From Hyposmocoma kahamanoa (taxonomy: Eukaryota; Arthropoda; Insecta; Lepidoptera; Cosmopterigidae), in the NCBI RefSeq assembly GCF_003589595.1, contig NW_020653409.1, positions 3,813,586-3,877,585 of the forward strand: a stretch of DNA of 64,000 nt, read 5' to 3'. Numbering within the stretch: the first letter of the stretch is position 1; every line of letters starts with the position of its first letter. Both the position numbers and the translations under genes were made by a program. The notes beneath the pieces are model-generated. The model worked only from the letters and a program-made list of their open reading frames with translations. It made no database searches and was not told where the DNA came from. Of the stretch, positions 11,501 to 23,500 are shown piece after piece.

Positions 11501-14500
11501 ATCTAAACTTCAGCGTTTTGGGGTAAGAGATGTACAATTAAAACTTTTTGAGTCTTACCTGACTAATAGAACACAATGCACAAAAATAGATGATTACTCG
11601 AGTTCTGAAGCAAGCATTGTCCATGGAATTCCTCAAGGAAGTATACTTGGTCCAACCCTATTTCTGGTCTTTATAGATGATCTCTGTCGTATTAATCTGC
11701 CAAATGGTAAAACGTTATCTTTTGCCGACGACACAGCTCTCATTTTTTGTGCTAAAACTTGGGAAGAAACGTTTGGATTGGCCCAAAATGGATTAAATGC
11801 AGCTGTGGAATGGCTCAATTCTAATTTCCTCACAATTAATGCCAACAAAACTAAGTATATATCGTTCTCAATTCGTAACGCAAATGCTCCTCACGGCAAC
11901 CTCAATCTAAAACCTCATCATTGTCCAAGTCCACACGTTATTGCTTGTTCTTGTCCCTGCCTTGAAAGAGTTCCATTTACTAAATATTTAGGTATCACTC
12001 TTGATCAAAACTTAAACTTCATTTCTCACATCTCAGAACTTGCGGCGCGCACTAGGAAGTTAATATACATTTTCAAAACCCTTAGAAATATAGCAGACTT
12101 TGACATCATTAAGATGGTGTATTATGCACTCTGTCAATGCTTATTTATATATTGTGTAACTTCTTGGGGTGGTGCTGCAAAATCGCATCTAATCAAGATT
12201 GAGCGAGCACAACGCTGTATTCTCAAGGTAGCTACTTTTAAGCCTACACTCCACCCTACAGCGGACCTGTACAAATCATGGCAAGTATTATCCATACGCC
12301 AATTATTTATATTACATATAATATTAAAAAAGCATTCATTAATCGTTTATGATGCGAACCTAACCTGTAGTAGGAGACGATATGATATAGTGTGCCCTAA
12401 AAAGTCGTTTCATACTGCCTTCATTAACCGGTTTTTTACCTTCTTAGGATCGTACTTATATAATAAAGCAAATTTAAATCTGAAAATATATCCGCTAAAT
12501 AAATACGAATGCAAGAAAGCTGTGACAAAATGGCTCCTAGGACTAAACTACACTGAAACAGAAAAACTTATTGAAGTAATAGCTTAGTTAAACGTGGATA
12601 CTCACACACACATACACACACACACACATACACATACTCACACGCACACACACACATACACTTTATTTTTGTTCCTATTGCATAATTTAGCATAACTAAT
12701 TGTTTAAGTAGTCTTTATTATTATTGTCTGACCAACTTCTAGTTCTTTGCATACATATACTGTATACATATATGTGTATACATATACTGTTATTGTAATT
12801 ATTATTATTATTTACGGAGGTAGAGGCCTGGCGACCCGAAATACAGGATCAACCTAGTTCGGGCACCAGTCTCTGCAAAGATTGTTTGCCTATAACATAA
12901 TGTATGTGCACTTTTTGAACAACTTTGTGGAGAAAATAAAGATTATTATTATTATTATTATTATTATTAAGGCGAGAGTGAATAAGCATTATTTAGGTGT
13001 GCATGCTCCATCGTCGACCTCATCGTCACTTTTCATCAGGTGAGATGGAGGTCAAATGAGCACTTATATTTTATAAAAAGAAAAGAAATATTTCGTCACC
13101 CAGTTAGATATCTTTACAGTTACCAGCCCTGGCTACAATATGTCGCTATTAACAGTAATTAAATTTTGATTGTATTGATGTTCAATAATTTTTTGTTAAA
13201 TTACTACACTAGTTGTTTGTATTTTACAAATAACCTGTATATGAAGTAATTCCACATTTTGCATATCGTGCAAAATAAAGTAAAGACTGTTATTGTTTAT
13301 TAATACACATATAGATATGTTATACATATATATATATATATAACTTTTTTAAAGCCCATACTGTCCCACTGATGGGTAAAGACCTCTCTCCACACCTCTC
13401 TATTCTGCACCACTGAGTTCCAATCTTTTAAGTGCGCGTCTAGTTCGTCTTTCCATCGACATGCGGACGAATTATAATAAGGTATTTTAAAAAATTGAAA
13501 CCTTCCATCATCGAATATATAACCAGAAATAACAAATAAAGACCAACCATCTCTGGCAACTCATCAGGTAAATGGCCACTGGCCTTAGACCACTTTTAAA
13601 TATCAACTCTCGTTTGCGCTGAAATCACAAATTAGAAAGCTGAAATAGTACAGCGCCAACAACTAACCTGTGTGTACGTCTCCGTATATCCAAAAATATT
13701 TTGTATTTAAAGGTAATATCTATAAACAACGGGGGCTGGGAAACATTCGGCAGGGAGGGAAAAATAGCAATACAACTAATTACAAAACAAACGGAATCGC
13801 ATTTCATCTGTAATTAAATATTACGCAGTACTGTGACGTAATGATTTGGCAGACTAGTTTTCAAACAAATTAAATGACATTTCGTCTCTATTTCTGGTTA
13901 TATACATGATGCCTTCCATTAACTACTATGGCTGCATACGTAAAATACTTATTTACTTTAAACAGCATTCATAGAACAATTTGACTTAGTTAAATAAAAA
14001 GGATCCAATGCACATTCAGTCACTTTCGATATATGGCAGTTTGAAGTTTAAAAATATTTCTCACTCTTGATTTTGTTTTCAAAACTTATGATATTATGTA
14101 ATTCCAGAGATATTTATTTATGTTTATATGTTGGTTTTTTTTGCTGATCTAAGAGGTTGCACTTTACGAACCGTTTGGTACATAAAACTCATTTTTTGAT
14201 AATTTTGTGGATTGGATCCTTTTTGCTTAACTACGTCCAATTCTGTAAGCTGGGATGTGGTGGGACGAAAAAGTATTGGATAATAATGAAAAATACCCCA
14301 CCTTCTCTCTATCAGCTGTGGCGACAACGTTCCTATTAGGCTCAGCGTCGTAGGCGACGCTCTCGCAGCCGAACTGCTCGCACAACTCGTGAATGAACTG
14401 CCGCTTCTGCCAGTTCATCGAAGGGAACGAGTGCGAACGCGTCTTTTGTTTCGACTGCAAAAAAATGTTACAGTCAAACAAGTACATTTTTAAAAGTGGG

Positions 14501-17500
14501 AATTATTCAAGGTCATCGATAATTAAAGTTTATCGTCCATTTAAAAGCACGGTATCGTATTATGAAAGAATTTAGAGAAACGGACTTACACTCGCGTGGC
14601 ATACAGGTTCTTTTCAATGTAAAATAGACTAAGGCTCAATTTACATTGCGGAGCGAATTTATGTAACATAGCACAAACGTCTCGCGCATGTCCTCCGCGC
14701 ATTTCGCGGCAGATTTTGGCACCGCCGTAATATAAATTGAGCCACACGCTTAGACAATTCTAGCCTGATATTAAGCGACACAGTGATCGACGACGACACA
14801 TGGATTTAATAAGTCAGCCAGTAATTTAAACACGGTGATAGTAAATAGTCGTGGATACCAATCAATTGCTCTTTTAAAGTGGTTACACACACTATTAGCA
14901 GCGATGCTAACGCGCGTTTGTGAAACGCGCGATTGCATTGCTACACTTGCGATTTATAGGCGATCGCGCGCATCGATGCAAACGCGCGATTGCATCAATA
15001 CAAATGCGCGATTGCATAGCTGCACTTGGGATTTATAGGCATTAATGCCGTCGCGCGTTTGTTCGTATAGGTGCTTAAAATCGCCCGCGTGTGTAAAGGT
15101 AGATGATTAGCGACTACATCGCGTATGCATCCCTGCTAAAAGTCACCGGGTAACCGCTTCGCATCGCTTTTGCAAATAATGCAGGCCCTCTAATTGGTTG
15201 ACTGTGTATTAAACACTTACGAGAGTATACTATTCAGCGCGTTTAGATTAGTATACGTTACGTATGCAGCTATGAAAGTCATACCTTTTTAGCCAGCTGT
15301 ACAAGTTCAGTCAGCTTGTCGTGGACTTGCTGAGCGAAGGAAGGTTCTTTAGTGGCGATTGCGCGCACGTGTTCGCTGTATCGCGGCGCCAGTTTTGCGG
15401 ACACGTCTGGGTTTCGTATTTGTAGTGCTAGAGCTAATTGACGGTTTCGTGCTTCTATGCGGCATTCGTCGTCGCACTCCAGTCTGTTAAGTAACAGAAA
15501 ATATAAATAGTCTTCATTGTAAACAAAGAAAAATTTGCAGAACAAGGAATCCTTCGTTGAAAAAGATTTGTAGCAGTAGAGCTCTTTGAGAAAGAGTTCG
15601 TCCAGGGAAGTACTGCCATCTTACCTATTTCTGTCGCCAAGCAGTAACGTAAGCATTACTGGGGCCTTACCATGAACTCTTATTACAGTTCAGTAAAGGT
15701 TCGTAACGACAAAAAACGGGATAGTGATATACACTTTACGTAGCGCTGTCTCACAACGATTTCATGGAGTTCAAAGAGTTCATGGTAAGGCCCCTGTGTT
15801 CCGGTTTTGAAGGGTAAGATAGCTGGTGAAATTACAGGCATATGGGACTTGTCAACTTATGTCTGTGTGATGGGCGCAGTGCCCCTCAACTACTGTCAAA
15901 TAAGAAAAACTCGAACAAAATTAAAAACAACGTCAAGTATGAAGCTTCATTCTCATCATGCGTGTAATTTGATCTAGTATTTTTTCATAATATCAAGAGA
16001 CAGGACGGACAAGTCGTGCGCTTGTCCATAACAGTTGCATTGCCACTCACAACTTTCACATGTCACTCTGAGACATAAGTTGACATATCCTATGTGCCTG
16101 TAATTTCACCACCACCCTTACCCTTCAAAGCCGGAACACAGTAATGCTGACATTGCTGCTTGGCGGCAGAAATAGGTAATGTGGCAGTACTTCCCTGGAC
16201 GAACTCTTTCACAAGGAGCTCTACTGCTAGTATTAATTATTTGGTAGGAATTGTATCGGATGAATGTCGGACGGAAAACAGCAGTAGGCCTCCTGTGCGT
16301 GGTCGTCAACGGCTCAACCAACTGAACTACAGATAGGGTCATATAGCTCACTTGACAGGTCTACGCAAAACAGAAAAAATTGGCACGTGATCTACGAGAC
16401 AAAAAATGTTTAGAAACCTCTGATCTAGACGAACGAAAATACTTTACGTTTTGAGCATAGCTCCCGGGCGTTGCACGTCCGACAGATCAACGGAACCACC
16501 TTCTTGGATATTGGTAGCTGCTAGCGCAGACATTATTCTGAAAAAAATATATGTATTTTAGACATTTTAAGCAAACAAAATGCATCGTTGGCAAGGTACA
16601 CACAGCACAGTTGTTCCAGGTCAGACGAAACTGATATACATAGCCGTTTTGATCAGCTAGCAGTTTTGAAGCCGTATTGAATCAAGGTGGCGTTGATCAG
16701 CTAGCAGTTTTGAAGCCGTATTGAATCAAGGTGGCGGAGTATGACTAAGGCTCAATTTACAGAACGAAGCGTCAATTTCGCCTCGCTATGCGAGGTTTCT
16801 CGCGACTGCGGCTCGAGGTTATAGTATTTAGTCGACGTTAGACGTCAGCTGCGCCTGCTTTCGCGCTATTTCCCGCGGAGTCGCCAAGCGTCGACGACGG
16901 CCGCTGCAGAATTCTCGCGAACGCGCGAGAATGTCGCGGTAGACGCGTGACGTGATTTTCGGCTCGTATCTAGTTTGTACGTTACACAATTGACCATAAA
17001 GTATATAATGGTATATACAATATCGTTATAAAAATTCGCTTCCATTTCGTTCCACCGCAATATAAATTGAGGTTTAATTAAACCCTCGACTTAGAGGAAA
17101 CCCGTGTCCAGTAGTGGAAGGTATAATGGATTAATGGTATAATGATTGATATTTATCAATCTTGAAAATTCCAAATATTCTAGTATTATTGTGTATATAA
17201 CAGCTGAAAATTTGGAGTTATTGTGCGACACAAAACATATAAGGTCTTTCAACACATATAGCACTTTTTAACTCTTATCTAAGTTTGCTGTCTGTTGGTA
17301 AAATGTTAGATCAGATTCCACAGTCAGCACTTCTGTGGAACAAAAGTCGGAAAAGAAAATTTAAAAACAGCAATTTATTTGCTACATTGACGATCTCTGT
17401 GATCTTGCACACCGGTTCTCATGGTGTCGCCATCTCTGAGGTTCCGGGTTCGATTCCCGGCCGGGTCAATGTAGAAACTATTTTTTCTATATTCTCTCAG

Positions 17501-20500
17501 TAGTGCGATTCACGTAAGTTCAAGCTATCAAAATATCGTTGAAGTTACGTAGTCGTTCGATCGACGTCCTATCCAAAATGGGTATTCACCGTATCACTTG
17601 AACGAACGTTGATATGAGTAGAATCGAAACGTAACGACTAATGAATGACATCTTGGATTGTGAAATTTGACATTTAGTCGTGGAAAGTCTATTGAAAGAA
17701 CTGTCAAAATTTTAGCAGAATTCGTATAACTTGTCGTTTAGAGTCGGTTTAAGTTCGATACATAGACCAGAATACGCTTTAACGACATTTGGATCGAACG
17801 ACTTTAAAATTAGACTCGTCAACGTTCACTGTCACACGTGAATCCAAAAAAAAGCAGTTCAACGTCTAAATCGCTACGATATCGTAACGGTTTAACTACG
17901 TGAATCACCCCGCAGGTCTGGGTATTTTGTGGTACCGTCGTTACTTCTGATTTCCATAACACAAGCGTTTTAGCTACTTACTTTGGGATCAGAGTAGCGT
18001 ACTCCTCCTACGTAAAGAATCGTATGTCGCAATTGCCAAGTTTACAGAGAAGCGTTTTAAGTTTTGAAATCACTGAAATGAGCATATCGCGTGACTTTGG
18101 CATTTCTGAATCCTAGATATCGGTTAGATGAACAACCACAATTTATTTTATATTTTACTGTCACCCGACTCGCCCAGTCCCACTTTAGTTTACCCGCTTT
18201 TTGACTTAGATCTCGGTATATTATTAGTATAAAATAATAAAATAAATTGTGGTTGTTCATCTAGCCGATATCTAGGATTTTCTAATACTCTATGTGAGAG
18301 TCTCTTTGCCGAATAAAACTGAGAAGTGCTAAAGTCACGTGTTATGCTCATTCCAGTGAATGCAAAACTTTTAAACGCTCCCCTGTACACTTGGCAAATT
18401 CGACATACGATACTTTACGTAGGAGGGGTCGATTGTGATGTTGTCTAATGTTGACATGGCTAAATAAGGGTGGTCACCCACCTGGCGAGATCTCTAGCGT
18501 TATCAGCGCAAGCGCGGTCGGCGCTGCGTCGCCCACAAGGACACGTGGCGCGGACGAGTCTGCGACAAGGCGCTGTGCTGGGGCAGCTGCTGGCTGTGCC
18601 CAGGTGGCACGCCGCTGCGCACGGGTGCCCGCAGCTGGGACGCTTCTCGTTGCACGGTTGCGTGCACCTGTCACAGTGGACCGATGGATGTTATGAGGCG
18701 TTATACGGCTATGCAACTTCAAAAACCGACCACTATTTTTTATGTTTAACTGCCTCCGTGGCCGAACGGTTACCACCGGACTACCACGCAGAGGTTTCGA
18801 TTACCGGGCCGGGAGAAATATTTGTATGGCCTACATTTATTTCTCTCGTGAGTTTGGGTGTAATTTGTGGTTGCCTATGTGTGTGTCCATGGCACCCGCG
18901 ACACAGGGTTTCCCTAGTGCGGGGCTATGTTGAGTGTGAGTGTGTATTTTTTATGTTGCTTGGGCAATTTTTGGACAATAAATTAAACGCCGAATTGGCC
19001 GTATATCATTTTTATTACATAAAGGTTAAGGAAATTCTCCAATAATTCCTTCAAAATATGTCCTAAGACGATACAGAGAATTTATTAATTATGCCAACAT
19101 ATTGTTGTCTAATTTAAGCGTGTAGGTATATGATTTGCATTTTATTGTTTCATTATTTTTTGTTTATAATTTAATCATATATCCATCATTAGTACTTTTT
19201 ATCCGAAATACAGGATTCTCCTAGTTCAGGTATATGTGTTATATTTTATATTAATTCGCATAATTAGTGTTTAGTTATTCCTTTGTACAATAAGTTATTC
19301 AATAAACGATGCCAACGTTTCGCCAACATTTCTATTGAACAAGATGGCGTAGTTCCAATTGCCCGCCTTTCCACAAATAACGGTCTATACTCACTTGCCG
19401 GTGTCACAAGGTCCCTTATGACAGGTCTTGATGCAGGTGTGTTTGCCACAAGGCAGTGGCTTGCCGCATGGTAGCCCGCATGAAAACTCCTCTTGAGAAC
19501 ACGGTATTGTCTTGCGCTCCTACAACATATTGAAGAGAAAGAAAGGTCATATCGAATTTAAGATCTCTTATAAGAAAATTCCACTGAAAACACACAAAGG
19601 AACATTCCTTCGACACGGCTGAAATTAATCATGGATTTTTTCGCCAAACCCGCGCTATCGCTCTCATAAATGATCTACGAAACTACGAAAGTATCTATTT
19701 CGGTTTTTTATAATACGGAATTGAGAAGCTGTTTCGTTAACGTACTCTAGTTTGCATAATCACGATGCGACGACATTTACAAAATAACCTTAATAAAATC
19801 AAGAACATTCTCACTATTTAAAACAGGGTGCATGGTAGAAGTGACAATCCAAACATTTACAACCTCATATCATGTGATATTTAGTAGAAGTAGAGTTAGA
19901 GGTGCTGGTGAAATTGGAGGCGCATGTGACTTGTCAACTTATGTCTCAGGGTGATGGGCGCAGTGGCAGTGCCCCTCAGATCTTTGCGATTTAAAGTTTT
20001 GAGTGGCACTGCAACTGTTATGGACAGGCGTATAGCTTATTATCAGGCGCACGACTTGTTCGTCCCGTCACTTGATATTATAAATAAAAAATGTGATCTT
20101 ACCTCATGTTGCCCATGACACATTTTAGTAGTAAGCACTACGCAAGGGGGACAGTCTCCCGAATGGCAGGAATGATGCGGAGGATGCCCACAGGGCCGTG
20201 TGCGCTGGCACGGGGCGTTGCACGCGGGGGGCTTGGTCCCGCATCGGACGGGGGGAAGAATCACTTCGGCGCCACATTCGCATGTCAGTTCTTCGAAACC
20301 TGGTGATCAGTGAATAAATTAAACACAAAAATTAAAATCACCCTTAAGAAACAGTAACTTTCTGAATGATTAAAAAGGTTAAAAAAGTAGTAGTCAGCAA
20401 GGAGTTAAATTACTACCACACGCACGCACGCACATAGTCAATTTTTAATTTTCATTAGTCAACACAAAATAAGATCAGCACATATTCTAAGTAATAATTG

Positions 20501-23500
20501 TACCGGATTGGATGAGCCGTGGCTTCTGACACAAGTATTTTCATGTAACCTAGATTAAGTTAAGTCAATAAATTTTATTTTCTTATTTTTTTCTTTATCC
20601 GCCATATGCTAATCTTCTATAATAATAATATTTTAATAAAGATTAAAAGATTGAGATTAGGGTACTAACATTTAGACATCGCTAAAAATCCCACGTTTTA
20701 TGGCGAAATCAACCATAACTATAAGAAGATAGGAACTAGATTAACGTAGCCTTGTTAACGTTTCGGCTGCCCTTGAGGTCTCGAATTTAAACACTATACA
20801 AATTATGCTTTAGTCACAAACTTTAAAGTCTTCTTATACATCATAAGTTCCCAAACTTTTTGTCTCACCCCCCACTTAAGCAAGATAAAAAAATTTCATC
20901 GCCCACCACGACAAAAAATAATTAAAAACACGTATTTTTTATATCAACATAACACAAAACAATAGACACTCCCGGACACATAATTCGAGCCACCTCGCAT
21001 CAGTATTAAATGCCCTAAGCTTAAACAATGTTCGGTTGATCAAGCAAGCTATGTTACGCAATTTTGAAATTAGTATATTTAAAGTCTTTTCCATAAGTCC
21101 TTGTTGGGAATTTGGACTCGCAAAACCGGGGGAAACCTTTCTCTTCGATGATAACACTATTTTTGTATTCTAGCCCTTTAAGGGAAAAACGCAAGATGAA
21201 TCGAATTATGTGTCCGGGAGTATATATTTGTAGTGGAATTTACATAGATAATTCATTTTTTTTTTCAATGTACGCCCTGGATAGCAGCAACGCCCCTCAA
21301 TTGCTTCGAACGGCCCTACCTTTAGGACTCTTCAGCGCCCACTGGAGGGCGGACCACTTTGGGAAACTATGTTATACATACAGCGGTATGTATGTATATA
21401 CCGCTCCGGTTGGGCTGTTACACCTCGGCCTAGACGCACAGCAATTCGGTTCAATTATATATTTTGTTTTATAAAGTATACTTTGCTGTATGAGGCTAAA
21501 ATCAGATCCCACTTTTGAATCCAAGCGTTAAGTGTGTGTAGGCCTTTACGTATACGTTCTAGATTAGAATATATAATTGTACACCATAAATATACGCCTA
21601 AATTGTCAACAATTAAAGCTGACAAGTCCTTTTAAATCTTGAATCTGCCTCTGTGGCCGAACGGTTACCATTCTGGACTGCCACACAGAGGTCCCAGATG
21701 CAATTCCCGGGCCGGGAGAAATAGATGTTTCTATTTCTCAGGGTCAGAGAGCAATGTAAGAAATAGATGTATCTATTTCTCTCGTGACTTTGGGTGTAAT
21801 TTGTGATTGTCTATGTGTGTGTCCATAGCACAGAGTTGCGATACAGGGTTTCCCTAGTGCGAGCTATTTAAAAAATCTTGAATCGGTGTTATTAGTCAAA
21901 CTTTTAACAAACAAATCAGTTTACGTTTTTATATATATCAAAAAGAAATTGCAGTAGTATTGTACTCACTAAGTTGCGGGCAAGGTGCACAATGCCCGGT
22001 GTGGCAGAACTCTTCGCAGCGATGTAGCTGGCAGGAAAGCGTGCGGCCACACACTACGCCGCAGCGGTGCGTTGAGCTTGCGCAGCACACGTCGCGGCAC
22101 TTGTGACGGCCGCACGACAGTTTCTGTACCATCAAGGTAGTCACAATACAAAGCAGCAGTTTCATACACAATTATTGCATTTATTTTGTCTAAACAATTT
22201 AAGGGAGTTACACTAAAAGACCGTAAAAGAAACAAATGGGTCAGAGAGCAATGTAAAGTGAGCGATGTGACTAAACGGGCTGCGAAATTGAAATGGGGAG
22301 TGGGCTGGCCATGTCAAAGGCTCTTGGTGCAAGGCAGTGGTAGAATGAAAGAAAGAAAGAAAAACGTTTATTGTTTGAGTCACTTTACACACTTAAATCT
22401 AATACTTAATAATAAAGCAACAAATGGCAAGTTAGTAAGTATGTACAGTGGCACAAAATAAGAAAAGGATACGACTCAGCAATATGTCTATCTCGGGCGA
22501 GACAGACGCTGATTTTCAGTCGTTCCTGTTTCAGCGTCGGCTGAGACCTAAGGAAATGGTACATGCTCTGTGTATCATCTGCTTTATGCCACACTACACA
22601 TTTACAATACACGTGTGATATATACATTATCATATAAAAGCTATAAGTAAATACACCTAAATATAAATAAGTTAGGAGGCAAGAGTTAGGAACATCAGGG
22701 AATACGTTGGTTTTCTATCAACAGATTGAATGGAGACCACTGGGCGGGAAAAGCCCTAGAGGACCACAGATGCGTTGGAACGACGATATCAAAGCACTGG
22801 CGGGAACATTGTGGTTAGAAATTGCTCAAGATCGCGAAAGATGGCATGAACTGGAGGAGGTCTACACCTTAGAAGTTGATTTATTCAATTATTAAACAAA
22901 TATTATTAAACAAATATTACTTGTTTGCTTCACACTCTTAAACCTATATAGCGATTGTGAACTGGCAACCGGTACTATCTTAATTTTGACAACTTTACAG
23001 GATGAAGAAAAAATCATTTACATAGCATTTGGTTTATTAAGAGCTCTCATGACAAAAAAGTTTTGACGTTGGCTCCGCCCAAATTTGTGTAACAAATATA
23101 TGTATATAAATAAATAAATATATTGTCGATCATACATAAATATAATTAATTATCTAATTTTTGTCCTAATAACCTGTAGTATTTCGAGGATAAATCGAAA
23201 AAATGTGAAAATTAGAGGTCATTTCGTGATTTTTATCTATCGAGGAAACTTTAATGTTTTATGTTTCTTATTAATGTCTATGCTTAAATATATCGTGTAG
23301 TTACTCATACAATATTTTATTTTTAACTTTAAAGTGTATATACCCCTCTAAAATCAAATCGAAGATTAGGAATTTTTCCTCTGCTCCCTCTTAAACAAAA
23401 ATACGTAGTGTACATACATACATGTGTAATAAAAATATTTAAAAACTACGTATTTTTATTTAATAAACCAGATGCTATGTAAATGATGTTTTCTTCATCC

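Larger units (their letters stand above)
7810..12970 (+). mobile_element. near full-length non-LTR retrotransposon (CR1/Jockey-like)
   Basis: The element runs from a 5' region of two diverged units of about 200 bp, through ORF1 and ORF2, to a 3' UTR ending in a GATT-start ATT microsatellite (12943-12969). The 3' UTR holds a CA-rich microsatellite (12598-12660) and a stem of CCGAAATACAGG/CTAGTTCGGG type. It lies antisense inside the 8.4-kb stc intron. The 5' boundary is estimated, and no target duplication was recognised. Confidence 0.85.
17389..18455 (+). mobile_element. tRNA-derived SINE, family S2, split in three by two MITEs
   Basis: SINE segments at 17389-17500, 17916-17994 and about 18430-18455 together rebuild one S2 copy. 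The two gaps hold independent inverted-repeat elements. Ends about 26 bp from an stc exon. Confidence 0.78.

Noticed and set aside
18470..19045. 191-codon plus-strand open frame
   Set aside because: It is antisense to the stc exon 18667-18482 and runs into an S1 SINE; the frame comes from GC-rich finger codons.
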